64,000 nucleotides of DNA from Harmothoe impar (GCA_947462335.1 OX381717.1:17413166-17477165), one strand, 5' to 3'. Shown: positions 1 to 10,705, numbered from the stretch's first letter. A program made the numbers and translations. Notes: generated by a model not told the origin, from the letters alone.

Positions 1-50
1 TATATTTATACTGTAGGTTCAGGTGCCTATGTTTATACTGCAGGTTCAGG

Positions 51-252
51 ATGGCGTACCTACTCGGAGTATTGCTGCTGACCTTTGCCTGCTTCCTGCC
101 TTATGTTCAACCCACAGATGACTGTCAGGACAAAGCGACCGACTGCAAGACAGCCTATTTAGGCGCTGCAGGTCTCCGTCTCCTTATTGGATGCCAGAGT
201 AATCAATGGCAAGTGGCAGATAACTGTCAATTCACCTGTGGAAATTGCCCAG
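51..252 (+). CDS. 5' exon: signal peptide plus ShKT-like domain
   Basis: An ATG in good context (A at -3, G at +4) opens a hydrophobic signal peptide (MAYLLGVLLLTFACFLPY) followed by six cysteines spaced as in a ShKT module, ending CQFTCGNC. The exon stops at a GTAACA donor after 202 coding bases, so it leaves in phase 1, which matches the sushi exon at 1080. This should be the N-terminus of a secreted or membrane protein; ShKT modules are common in animal extracellular proteins and enzymes and do not by themselves imply a toxin. A possible acceptor (CTGCAG) lies just upstream, so 5' UTR exons may lie outside the window. No promoter was seen. Confidence 0.7.
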
Positions 253-1079
253 GTAACAATTTTTTTAATTATCATGTTAAATTGACTGTATTTTAGGTAG
301 TTATGAAACCAGCACTCCATAATACAGCTCAAGAATAGCATTGCATGCAGTTGCTTTTTGTAAAGCTCCTGAATGATGCCATCTGCTAGTTATCAGTTGA
401 AGGAGATCCCCTTTATAGTATATATGTACTGTGAAGCTACTTTATTTCCCTGAATAATATATTTTCGCCATTTTCGTGGAAATGAAATTCACTCTATCGC
501 GAAAATCTAAACCAGTGAAAATTAAAACTTTCACAGTATATATAAATCCATAAATGGGAATTTTTCAAAAGGGAACGTCAACTTTCACCCAGGAGATTCT
601 AATACAATAGTCATAGGCCATTGGTATCATTAAAGCCCCAGATCTACAGCAGCAACAGCAGTTCTGTTCTGTGCCACCCCTGTCCCCATGTGGGCAGGGG
701 TGGCAGATCTAAGTACATACCAAGAAATTACCCTGCAATGACTTATGAAGGCAGGTTTATTTCTCTTCATGCCTGGTAGTAGAAGATAGTAAATAGTAGA
801 CTCGCAACTTCTCACCAATGCAGTAGTCTAGGGTAAGGGGATTACAAGCCCTTGTTAGTAGCCCTTCTTATGAACTCTACCACTCTTTGGCAATTTTAGA
901 GAGGTGGGGGAAAATATAGAAAGTGTTGCCCAAATGGTTTAAAGACTGCCTGTTATTCAAAAACTTAAAGGAGCAATACCACCACTCATGCAGCTACCAC
1001 ATAGTAGACTAGAACAGTGCTAACATTTTGAATGGGACATGCTTGATGATTTACCGCTTTAACAATGCTTATTTTGCAG
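253..1079 (+). other. intron between ShKT and sushi exons
   Basis: Bounded by GTAACA and TTTTGCAG. The interior is AT-rich with no exon-like or repeat signal I could recognise. Confidence 0.55.
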
Positions 1080-1289
1080 GTTCCCCAGACTGTCAAATGC
1101 CCGAGCTAGAACCAAACTCTATGATTCTCTATCCGACAACATCGACAACAGGAACAATCCGTGCAGGAGGCTATGTTATATATAGATGCCTCTATCCTGA
1201 CAATGACAATGGAATGCCGGTGTCAGGTACCCTGTCTCGGAAGTGCACTGGGGACGGCACTCTCTCGGGTTCACCTCCGGTCTGTCCCG
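1080..1289 (+). CDS. sushi (CCP) domain exon
   Basis: The exon follows a TTTTGCAG acceptor and ends at a weaker GTTTGT donor. It is 210 bases, phase 1 to 1, the usual form of a shuffled extracellular module. The product runs from GSPDCQMPELEP to SPPVCPG and has the four cysteines of a complement-control (sushi) module. The Trp normally found before the last cysteine is replaced (GDGTLSGSPPVC). It reads in phase from the ShKT exon, so the two probably form one gene with order signal peptide-ShKT-sushi. The remainder of that gene is not clear. Confidence 0.65.
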
Positions 1290-2507
1290 GTTTGTACATG
1301 TTTTATGAGTTTTATTCTATTAGGGGGGGGGTGTGATAAATCTACTTTTCTTCGGGGACAGGCTCAAACTATGCATTTGGGTCAAAAATCACGGGAAATC
1401 ACAACAACAAAAAAATTCGCAAGAAATCATTCCATTCATTAAAATTGCATGAAAAAACGTAAGGTAGGCCCCTTTTTGATAGGGCGGTGGGGTGTCCTGA
1501 AACAAAACTTCCTTTCTTTTTGGCCTAGCTGGTTTTTAATCTATATTAACAAGGCTTTTTTTGGTTGAATGTGATAATAATTGCTCAAGTCCAATATCAC
1601 ATTATGTTATGAAACCAGCACATCCCAATACAGCTCCAGAATCTTGCCAGTGTGCTGATTTGCAGTCATGAGAGAAACCCTAAAATTGGCCTACTGCTCA
1701 CCTGTTACAAACAGTGGAAATGAGATTCTCTACCTGTAGGGGTAGGAACAAGACCTCCTATGCTTAAGGACTGGAAGGCTGTATTCAATGCCCCCCACTG
1801 AATACAATGTGGCCATATTCAATGGGCTAAGAAAAAGTAGTTTTTCCTTTACTTAATGACTTCAAATTAAAAAAATAAACACAAATGCCAACTACATTGA
1901 TACCGCTCTGACGTATTTCACTCATAGGAGCTGGGCCGCATCCTACTCAGCCTGCAGCTTCGTGCAATATTACCCCAGCCTCCACTCGTGAAATATGACA
2001 GAGACAGTATCAATGGGCGTTGGCATTTATCTGTTTATTCATGAATCGTTACTCACACTTCTTTGATTTTTCATGTATTTTTAGAGGAGAGACAACAATC
2101 TTGAGTAGTGAAACTACTGCTCTGATGACGCAGGAGGTGAGACATTGCTCGTATATAACTGAATGTGCAAGCAAGTTAGCTTCAGCCTAAACTCATCACC
2201 GCCTTCAGATGAAAATAAATGTCAATCATGACAAACCAATTTTGTTGTTACTTTACTCCAATATCAAGTATTTGACATATTTAATACAAGTCTTTTGCGA
2301 AAACTTTTTCATCCCACAGAACATTTGGTCCTGCAGTTTTTTAATGTTGCAGGACCGGCTCCCTTTTTGAAGGAACGGATACCAACATATCTGGTAATTT
2401 ATGCAATTAAACTAAAAAATAGCATTGTACATAGTTGTAATCATTTATGGCCAAATTAGGATAAATACCTAGTTTTACACAGTATATTATTGGCAAACAT
2501 ATTTCAG
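1290..2507. other. non-coding, with MITE fragments
   Basis: A fragment of the GGCC-ended MITE family A lies at about 1465-1535 (CCTGAAACAAAACTTCC then TTTTTGGCC). A diverged inverted repeat lies at 1885-2035. I see no exon. Confidence 0.4.
1885..2035. repeat. imperfect inverted repeat (MITE-like)
   Basis: ATGCCAACTACATTGATAC near 1886 recurs inverted as GTATCAATGGGCGTTGGCAT near 2010, with further matching around TATTTCACTC / ACTCGTGAAATA. The arms diverge, so this is an old hairpin element. Confidence 0.5.
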
Positions 2508-2535
2508 GTGTAGAAACCCAACCAAATTCGTTTAG

Positions 2536-2634
2536 TTCAGAAAAGCCCAGCATGTGACTGGACATTCAGTACTGCTACACTTGTTAGCTGCTGGACCGGT
2601 GGCATTTTAGGAGGACATTGCTACTGTCCTGCAG
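2536..2634 (+). pseudogene. possible third exon, Cys-rich module, frame doubtful
   Basis: One frame encodes a Cys-rich stretch (ACDWTFSTATLVSC, then GGHCYCPAGF) that looks like an EGF- or TIL-type module and ends at GCAG|GTTTTC. Starting after GTTTAG at 2535 gives phase 1, compatible with the sushi exon. The stronger acceptor (ATATTTCAG at 2499-2508) puts the reading into a frame with an early TGA. Either the weak acceptor is used, or the exon has a 1-base lesion. The call rests on the cysteine pattern alone. Confidence 0.3.
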
Positions 2635-4098
2635 GTTTTCGCAGAGACTGCAATACCTTGATTATTTCCATAATCTAAACTAGTCATCCTGAGGGGAGGC
2701 CACATTCTATCAAGTTAGGATCACAGTCACATAACTGCAAGCATGGCATGGAATTGTAAGATGTTTAATTCAGAGCAGACACTTTTTGATGTAATCAAGG
2801 TGTGAATTCCATTGTCTTAGCCCAGGGGTGATATACACCATTGCATGAAAATCTTGTGGTGGAATCAGGAATTAGAGGGCAAAAGTCTTGGTCATCAGGC
2901 CAGCATGCTTTAGGGAATTTTAAATAACTGTACTATTATAACATGATACACTTTGTTGTGTTGAGGTCCATTGAACTTATCATTACTAATAAGTATGCCA
3001 GATTATGATGCAGAATAAAATCCTATGGAGAATATTAAAGACCCCGTGCTTGTGGCAAAAATCTTTGTTGTACAACTACCAATTTGGAATAACAAAAAAA
3101 ATCAACATACCCACCTTATTTTTTGGGGGCGATGTTACCTGAACACAACTTTTAAATTTCTTTGGCATAAATCAGCAAGTTGCTTACTGGAGCTACGAAT
3201 GATGCCATGAGGCACCATAGTGTCCTCTGAGCGTTAGAGTGGATAATTATGGCTGTGTCTCACGAGATCTATGACCGGATGCCATCTATGACCTGTTTGA
3301 AAAAAAAGCTTTAAAAAGACATAAATGGTGGAAAATGTTAATGGGTGTTTTTAGACTTTATATCACTCATTTTATTTCAATTTATATCTACATCTGTCCT
3401 AAATAAACTGTTTTCTTTGAAGCGGATCATAGATTGCACCTGGTTATTGATTGCACTTGGTCATAGATTGCACCCGGTCATAGCTAAAAACATTGGCCCA
3501 TGTTTGTGAGACACAGCCCTATTCAAATTACCAGTCTGCACATAGGAGGTTTAAAAAATTATGGCTGCCTCCAGAATGACTTCCCTCCCTAGGGGATCCC
3601 GGGTGCTTATGTGACTCCCTTAGTTGAGTCAAGAAGCTATCTGACTCCCCCTAGGTGACCCATCAAGAGAGTCATCCTAGGCTCCCTGAGATAGCCTAGG
3701 CTCCCCTAAAGAGGGGAGTCATTCAGGAGGCAATGTGGACTCCCTTTTAACACTGTTTCTTGTCTCTGTGTATGATGACCATTAAATGAAGCATTCAGGC
3801 ATGACCTGGGCGTTAAGTGATTTCATGGACCGTTCACATAAGCTAGAATATGACAAGCATTAACTATGGGATGGGTTAATATTTTTCAACAAAGGGGAAG
3901 GTATTGGTTGATTAGCTCAGGGTGCAAAGAAGTAGGCAAAGACTTTCCCTAATATTGAGGAATTAGGCCTCAAAAAAAATATCCATTATTATCTGAGATC
4001 GTTGGAAAATTGGTGACAGCGTTCATCCGACCTATACACGGCACTGTGGGAATGCCTGCCCAGCTAACAAAAAACGTTTTCCAAATGTTATTTTATCT
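2635..4098. other. intergenic, one MITE
   Basis: It contains the family C element at 3251-3518 and a GACTCCC-rich stretch at 3590-3735. No coding signal was found. Confidence 0.4.
3251..3518. mobile_element. family C MITE, copy 1
   Basis: The ends are GGCTGTGTCTCACGAGATC and its inverse TTGTGAGACACAGCC. Internally, next to each end, lie short near-repeats of the form GACCGGATGCCATCTAT / ATAGATTGCACCCGGTC. Four more copies lie near 21.5, 46.8, 48.95 and 57.2 kb. Confidence 0.75.
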
Positions 4099-5168
4099 TT
4101 AGGCTTGTATGAAAAAAAGTTTTCCTCCAAAACGTTTGCAAACCTTTTTTGTTACCTGGGTGAGCATATCGGAAACAGTGTTGGACTGTCGTAACATTTT
4201 CAATTTCCAACACTGATTCCAAAGGTAGAAATTGTGATCGGACCTGCTTGGGCACTGCATATTTGAATGTATAATAGTAACATCATCTATTTTCATATTA
4301 CTAAATACAGAAATCAGTTGATTATTGACCCCAATGTCAACTGGGAAGGCACACAGTGGGTCAATATACTTAGTGTTGTAGCACTCACCTGTGTCTGGCT
4401 TAGTAGCAGTGGCCACCAAAGTGTCACACAGTAACACTACAGGTGGGACTCCCTCCCTAACATAAGTCAGAGAGGCCACAGGTGATTCCACATCCTAGCT
4501 ACTATACATACAAACATTTTTACAATCAGGTGTAGGGTCATTGCATTTGAAAACATGAGAAAAGCTGCATACCTTTGAATCACAACCTAAACAGTTATAA
4601 CAATCACAAGCTAATACATGCCCAGACTCATTTACCCTTAAACCCTGTTGATTGGAATAAGAGTGATTACTATTAGTACTGGTGCCATGTGACCTGTTAG
4701 CGTTAGGTCTACCTTCCCCCCTTTTTTGGAATTTTTTGATTCCTCTCTGACTTTTTGGAGACCCTCTGTCCAGAAATTAAGAGTATTGAGCTGTTCATTT
4801 CCAAAGCCAAACTCCTCCAGGCCCTTCCCTTTACACACTCTTGGCAAAGGTCCACATCATACTCAGCAAATACATTGGTATTATATAAGTCACTGGAGGC
4901 TTTGAAGGATAAAGATCCCAAATGTTTCAGGTACCTCTTCATCTCTTCAAGCTCAGAGATAGTTCTCTCTTCAACACCTGCAACGGCCCATTGCAAGGAA
5001 ATATACATCAGTTCTGCATAAGACAATGACTTAGGCTCCCTGCCCCTCATAAACCTCTTCGAATCAAATCTATGTGTACCCTTAGTGAGACTCTGCAGAA
5101 AAGTCTCTACCTTTGAATTCTCTTCGATCAATTACCCAGGTACTTGATCTGGGGCGATGATCTGGAGA
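4099..5168 (-). pseudogene. gag-like gene remnant, 3' half
   Basis: Read on the minus strand, open segments in different frames follow one another. The segment 5131-4709 is rich in charged residues and contains SLSYAELMYISLQW and CQECVKGRAW. A Cys-rich stretch near 4600 resembles a zinc knuckle only loosely. The segment 4491-4099 follows an in-frame TAG. Frame changes cluster at A and G homopolymers near 4710-4740. The 5' half lies across the Polinton at 15277-15759. The layout suggests a retroelement gag or a decayed host gene; I cannot assign the family. The end of the 4099-4491 segment overlaps a dispersed repeat (4145-4260). Confidence 0.4.
4145..4260. repeat. direct repeat, left copy
   Basis: From TTTTGTTACCTGGGTGAGCA to GACCTGCTTGGG this matches 16023-16138 in the same orientation with scattered mismatches. 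The pair brackets the gag-like remnant and the nested Polinton, so it could be decayed LTR material or simply a dispersed repeat. Confidence 0.6.
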
Positions 5169-5174
5169 GTTGTC
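5169..5174 (+). repeat. Polinton target-site duplication, left (GTTGTC)
   Basis: GTTGTC lies immediately before the AGTAG terminus and again at 15271-15276 immediately after CTACT. Six bases is the duplication size established for Polinton/Maverick integration. Confidence 0.85.
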
Positions 5175-5261
5175 AGTAGTATATATTGTATCCGAACGGG
5201 ACTATGCTTAAGTACTGTTTATTACTCAATCGAGATGCAGCCAATCAGAGGCCTCCATTTG

Positions 5262-5605
5262 GTCACGTGACCGGAAGTGACCTACTTAGGGGATTAGTGG
5301 TGACGTCACGTGACCTACTTAGCCAATCAGAAGCCGCCATTTGGTCACGTGACCGGAAGTGACGTCATATGACCTACTTATGGACCGGAAGTGACGTCAT
5401 ATGACCTACTTAGGGGACCGGAAGTGACGTCATATGACCTAATTTAGGATCACGTGACCAGAAGTGACCTGATGAGTCACGTGACCGGAAGTGACGTCAC
5501 ATGACCTAATGGACAACCGGAAGTGACCTCATGTGACCTCATTGAGGATCACGTGACCGGAAGTGACCTGATTGATCACGTGACCAGAAGTGACGTCACG
5601 CGACT
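5262..5605 (+). promoter_or_regulatory. E-box/ETS/CRE array, left TIR
   Basis: About ten tandem but irregular units of the form GTCACGTGACCGGAAGTGAC, often continuing as GTCATATGACCTA. Each unit combines a palindromic E-box CACGTG (USF/Myc/TFE type), an ETS core CCGGAAGT and, in many units, a full CRE TGACGTCA. Unit spacing varies between about 25 and 45 bases, with some units lacking one of the sites. Enhancer or promoter function is inferred from motif identity. Confidence 0.7.
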
Positions 5606-5804
5606 TAATGAAGAGATTAGCGTCTTTAAGGGGTCACGCGCTTTAAAATGTTATATATATTTTTTTTGGAGGAGGCGAGTCTCTTATTTTTTTTGTAAAC
5701 CAATAAAAAACACAACAATATAAGTTTGTTTTTTCATTTTATTTTTTATTAGAGACTGGAAGTGACTTATTGAACTAGGTACAAGTGTTCTTTAGCGTGT
5801 ATAA

Positions 5805-5925
5805 GGGGGGGGAGGGGGAGGGGAGGGGGGGGGGAGGGGGGCACTTTTAGGATGCATGGGGTGGGTGGGGGGGGGGAGGGGGGAGGGGGGCACTCTAGGG
5901 GGGGGAGGGGGCACTCTAAGGGGAG
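5805..5925 (+). repeat. G-rich tract in left TIR
   Basis: Runs of 4-12 G separated by single A or short spacers, for example GGGGAGGGGGAGGGGAGGGG, mirrored as C-runs at about 14525-14645. The sequence could form G-quadruplexes. Confidence 0.7.
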
Positions 5926-5981
5926 TTTGTCTCTTTTAAGAAAAAAAGAAAGAAAAGATTTTTTTTTATTTTAATCAAGAG

Positions 5982-6015
5982 ACACACTTCTTCCTCTTGA
6001 GAGGAAGAAGTGTGT
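5982..6015. repeat. perfect hairpin in left TIR
   Basis: Arms ACACACTTCTTCCTCT and AGAGGAAGAAGTGTGT flank a 2-base loop. The right TIR holds the matching palindrome at 14431-14470 with longer arms. Confidence 0.85.
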
Positions 6016-6051
6016 TTCTTAATTTTTTTGTTTAGGAAGTGATGGTCTTTA

Positions 6052-6145
6052 GGATCACGTGACCGGAAGTGACCTGATTAGTCACGTGACTAGAAGTGAC
6101 GTCACATGCCCTAATTAGGAGATCAGCAGCGACCGGAGGAAGTGA
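6052..6145 (+). promoter_or_regulatory. inner TF-site cluster, left TIR
   Basis: ATCACGTGACCGGAAGTGAC, then GTCACGTGACTAGAAGTGAC followed by GTCA, then a GGAGGAAGTGAC unit. Same E-box/ETS/CRE combination as the outer array, placed between the hairpin and the PolB 3' end. Confidence 0.6.
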
Positions 6146-6337
6146 CACTTTAAGAGGACACGCCACTTAATTGTTATAATTTTTTTTTTTTTTACTTACT
6201 AATAAAAGAAGACGTATGAAAATAAAACACAACAATAATTTTATTTTATTTTATTTATTTTTTTTTTTTCAATTCTAATAAACACTCTATTTTTAAAAAG
6301 ATGCGCTCAATCAATCAATAACACACTTTTTTTTTTT

Positions 6338-9300
6338 TCATATCTCTAAAGGACTTGTTGTCACACCGTCAGAATGCACGCGACGCTTATAATACAAGTA
6401 GCGCACGCCATCTTTCTCTATGGTGTAAGTGACCATTTTGTTTCGTACCACTTTGAAATTTCTATTTACCGCAAGGAGAGTTTTTCGTTTGCGAAGAACA
6501 TCCAAGAAGTCATCTGGTTCTTTAGGGTTTTGTTTCTTCTGTACACCTTTTGCACTCCATTTTTTGGATTTTCTTTCACCGGTGCCGCTGACTCGATCGT
6601 AGCAAATGTAAGACTTAGGGTTGAGACTTAGGATCCTGTCACCTTCCCACTCCGCTTTCATAAGCCCCGAAGTTCTCAGATCGTGAAGGTAACGTCTCTC
6701 ACAACATCCGCCGGGCGGCGGACACCATTCTCGCACTCTTTCCGTTTTTATCTTCACGAAAAGCTCTAAGTGATCGTCACACACCGCTGTGGGAATCTAC
6801 TTTCGTCTCTCTCAAGTGAGGTTTGACTAGGTCATCCAACGTGTCACCACTGAGAGCCATGTAAAGACTGTCGGTGTCCATTTGACAAAGAGCATAATCG
6901 CGCTGATCGACGAATCTATCCAAAAAGTCGTATGTGAACTCTAACATTTTTAACTTCGCGTACTGGTATACCATGAACCCTATTTGAATAGGGAGGTTGT
7001 TCTTGACTGTTTTCGGTTGTAGTTCGACTTCAAACAGATCAGAACTCAACTCGGACGCCTTTTTGAAGTGCCACGAATTGGCCAATAGTTTGAACTTCCG
7101 ACTGTCAGTGTATCTCACCGCCGTGTGTTTTTCTTTGTTGCAGATTGTTTTACCGTACGTGGCGTTTCCCATTAACTTGTAACAGTCTGACAGAATTTTC
7201 TCGTTCTCGTTCACGTCGCCACGTCTTCGCGCAGCCGTTACTTCGTCCGCGAAACCGGCAAAGGAGCGTTTAGGTAGGTATTCTACGAACAGCTGTACTT
7301 TGGTGACTATCAAACCGTGCTTTAAATACCACTTGAGAAGTGGCGTTCCCAAGAGAATATTTTTTCCGTGGTAACTCCCTATCAGACATCACTGAGGCGT
7401 GTTCAACAGCTTTTCTTCCTGCGTAAAGTCTGACATGTGAGGTCCTATGTCTGATTTTGAAACGGATATGTTCTTGAAAACGGGGGTCATTTCTTCGAAG
7501 TAGTCTCGTAGGTGAGGCGGCGTAGTGATGTCCACTTGAACTAAACCGAACATTTTCCCGTCTTTGACAGCGGAAAGTATGTCGCTCTCGCTCATAGCGT
7601 TTCGAGACACTTTCAAAGCGTCAACCTTCCAGTGTTGTTGGGAGGCCTTAACCCGTTCATCTCGACGCTTCATCTCTCTCCATTCGCACTCCCACATGAC
7701 GACCAGCTTGTAACCTAGCGCTTTCAAGTAAGCGCTTACTCTAGCCGTTCTGTCGCGTCTCTCCTCCCTCAGTGAAGCGCGCTGATATCGGTGCGACGGT
7801 ATGCACTCGTGAGCGTGGAACCAACACCCGTGAAACTGGAAAACCGTATTAGAGGCCGCGTGAAACCCGTCGACGCGAATTCTTCGACAGCCTAGAACCA
7901 TCTCGCCGCCGTTGAAAGCGTGGCGCACTTTCCCGTCGCGGTCGTGCTCTACGAAGCGTAACCACTCCAAAGCGCTGTGAGAGTTTCTTTGCCTAATTTC
8001 GGGCTTGAACTCGGTCTCAGGTCGTCTCACCGCGTAATAGCCCGTGCAGTGCGCTTCGCTCATGCAGCGCAAGTACAGAGAGTAAGCGTCTAGGCCTAGG
8101 ATGTGCTGGCACGTTCTCGCTTCTTCGCCGTACTTGTGCTCCCTTATCCACGTGGTGCCCTTCTCGTGAAATCTATGGAAGATGATGGAAGGACCACCGA
8201 CTAGATTTTCTTTGATCAGAGCATGGAGGACGGCGTCGAACTGGGGGAACGTTGTGAATGCAGCTTCTAGGTTTTGGAAGAGGAACCGTAAAGTCAAACT
8301 GGCGAGAGAGATCCCGTCTTTCAACATGTCAATGCCGCGATCTTGGATTAGCGTGACTTTTCAGAGCCTCTATGAAAGGTTTGACGTCTTTGTTGTTGTA
8401 GTGGATCAAGTAATCTCTCATAGTTTGCATCTTCTCGTCGGACCAAACTTTCTGACATGCGGCGTAGTCGGATTCGGACATTTTGACGCCCGTCAGTTCG
8501 CTGTCAAAAGCCGATCTCGGTGGCAGTGTTCTGTTTCCCAGTTTCCTGGTAGACGTCATCCATTCGTAAGGAAAGTGACCTTTCTCTTCGTTTCTGGTGA
8601 AAGCTCGCAAATAATTCGCGTAGTTGTAACCGGGTGCCAAATAGTTGACTACGTCCAAGAAAACCGTGTGCTGTGTGTAAACCGCCAAGTATTGATTGCT
8701 TCTCTTTATGACGCTGAATTCTTGGTTTCTTCGGTCTCCGGAGGCAAAGAACGAGTGAAGGCGTATTTTGATCAGGTTCAAGTCGTAACGCCCCGAGTTG
8801 AAGCCCACAACTGGAGCTTGACGGATGTATCTCAGAAGCCGCTTCTTCAGTTGAACTAGCGGGTGTCTGGTCTGAGCCGCAGCGAAGCCCCCACCGCCAC
8901 TGCCGCCGCCGCTGCTTGGAGAAGGGGTGAATGCTGCCTCCTCTAGCAGGAGAGCTTCACTTATCGCCGCATCTAACTTCGCTAACGTCGGTCGGTAAAG
9001 TTCTAGCACAGCTTCCCCGATGACTTTGGCGTTCTCGTTTATGTGATTTAAAACTCGGTCCAACAAGGGGTCGGAATCTGCGTCGGATTCTCTGACGAAG
9101 CAGACCGGCCCCTCCCACCCCGGAAAGTAGGATGCGACGCTAGCCGACAAAGGAACGTGATCCCACAGCAGGGACACGTGTTCGGTCGATGGTTCTCTGC
9201 ACGGTCTGAAGAAAGCCTCGAAATCAAAGGTGATCTTGTAAGGGTAGATTCCGGAATGTCCGTCGGGAGGAAAAATGGAGAAGTCTGCTAGGGCTTCGAA

Positions 9301-10424
9301 AATTGTTCACGAATTTTGGTAGATGCCACCTACGTAGTGCAACTTGACTTGTCGGCAAGAGGAAAGCTGGTTCCTGTGTCTCTTCAGCAAGAACTCGGTG
9401 GTGAACGCCGCCTTACACTTGCAACATTCGTATATGCCCGCGTACGCGTTGAAGTCCGTGACCAGCGAGACGTGCAAACCGCCTTTCGCCGTCAGGTGTA
9501 GGTTGACTTTACCTGGGGCGGCCAGAGTTCTGGAAGGTGGTCTGATCAGAGTAACGCGTCTTCTCAACTTCCGCCCCGGCACCTGACGCGACGCGGTGTA
9601 AACCGCTATTTGTATGTCAAACAAGTTCTCTAACGCGGGTAAGTCGCGGATGTTCAAACCCGGAAAGGTTTCAGGTGTGGCAGCGGGACAGAACTGACGT
9701 AACAAATCTGAAGCGTGCTTGCTGGTGTTGTATAAGTGAAAGGAAATGCAGCGGAAGACGCAGAGGTTGTCCTTGTTGGGAAAATCTAACACACCTCTTC
9801 TCTTTCCAACTCGACCGGCCTGAGTGATCCTACCGCCTATGGGAAATTCCCCCAATCCCATGTAAACGCAAATGTTCAAATTGGTAGGAAAAATAACGTC
9901 CCACTTGGTGTCAGAGTCGCAAAGTTTCCGTACTACCTCGCAAGCGACGGTGTTTTCCATCTTTGAGAGGAGCTCTTCCAAAGTTTCTGAATTAGTTATA
10001 GTAGGGAGCGGTTGTATGAGAATTGCGTTGTTCTGGGAGGCGTGAAAGAAGCGCAGTTTGCTCTTGTCTTCTCTGTGTTGTAAGAGTAAGCCTACCGAGA
10101 AACCCACTTTGTATCTGAATCTTTGCGTGAAGTGAATGCGACGCATAGTATCTACAGCGTCACTCAATTCGCTGGTTGGTAGTCTGAAGTTTGTTACACT
10201 CACGCAAGTCCCATGCATTCTGACACCCGTTCGTATTGTAGGCCAATTCGCGGAGGGATAGTCACCCCATCCAGAGATTCGCGTCGACAGGTGATCTTTC
10301 GGCAATCGCCTTCGCCGCATAGAGGGCAAAACTTAGGTATTACTCTACATTTTTCTACGTGTCTGTCGTGATTGTACGGTCTTTTAAAAATTTTGAAACA
10401 CTTTTCGCAGACGTACTGCGTCAT
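6338..10424 (-). pseudogene. polB: family B DNA polymerase (protein-primed type), disrupted
   Basis: On the minus strand, open segments follow one another in polymerase order. The N-terminal part has a Cys/His finger (CEKCFKIFKRPYNHDRH, from 10424) and a second one near 9,450-9,390. A DNLCVFRC motif near 9,760 recalls OTU-like segments by pattern only. Exonuclease motifs follow: the DxE motif near 9,220 and FNSGRYDLNL near 8,800. Polymerase motif A is LDAYSLYL near 8,085, with an insert (FQFHGCWFHAHEC) near 7,830 that resembles a Vsr-type nuclease-like insertion. Motif B is NATYGK near 7,160 and motif C is DTDSLY near 6,870. The C-terminal domain ends at 6338. The reading is broken by frame changes at about 10.2-10.3 kb, 8.35 kb and 6.78 kb, and by in-frame TGA codons at 9307-9309 and 7389-7391. 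The full span would be about 1,360 codons. It would replicate the element; this copy looks inactive unless the assembly contains errors. Confidence 0.88.
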
Positions 10425-10535
10425 GTTTTTTTGTTTTTTGTTTTTTCACTTAGTTACCAATTATTTAAAAAAATTAAAAAAAAGTTTTTTTTTGAGGTTT
10501 TTTTTCCAACTACTTAGCCGTCTATCTATCTATCA

Positions 10536-10603
<68 letters not shown>

Positions 10604-10705
10604 GTCTATCTATCTAACTATCTGTCTGTCTGTGTATCCGTCTGTCTGTCTCATACAGCGTACGTCAAACACTGTGTGTGTGCGCGCGTGAGCGTTGAGC
10701 GTCTC
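10425..10705. repeat. (TCTA)n between PolB and the PC4-like gene
   Basis: TCTA repeats run from about 10517 to 10640, with T-homopolymers at 10425-10510. No TATA-like promoter for PolB is evident here, so PolB may be read from the upstream gene's transcript or from an unrecognised promoter. Confidence 0.8.

Larger units (their letters stand above)
5175..6236 (+). repeat. Polinton left TIR
   Basis: This is the inverted copy of 14207-15270. Differences are mostly homopolymer lengths and single bases. A 66-codon stretch (5523-5723 versus 14723-14923) translates identically in both, which implies a fairly recent insertion or TIR homogenisation. In order from the terminus it holds a TF-site array, a G-rich tract, a hairpin and a second short TF-site cluster. 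Confidence 0.9.

Noticed and set aside
5523..5723. Identical 66-codon ORFs in both TIRs (second copy at 14723-14923)
   Set aside because: They read through the repeated E-box/ETS/CRE units and T-runs. The identity follows from the inverted repeat and the peptide has no domain character.
8182..8859. Long plus-strand ORF of 225 codons
   Set aside because: It is antisense to the polymerase exonuclease region and has no recognisable domain. The polymerase motifs are on the other strand.
10372..10617. ORF made of Ser-Ile-Tyr-Leu repeats
   Set aside because: Translation of (TCTA)n; no biological sense. The same applies to 23267-23578 and 43555-43877.
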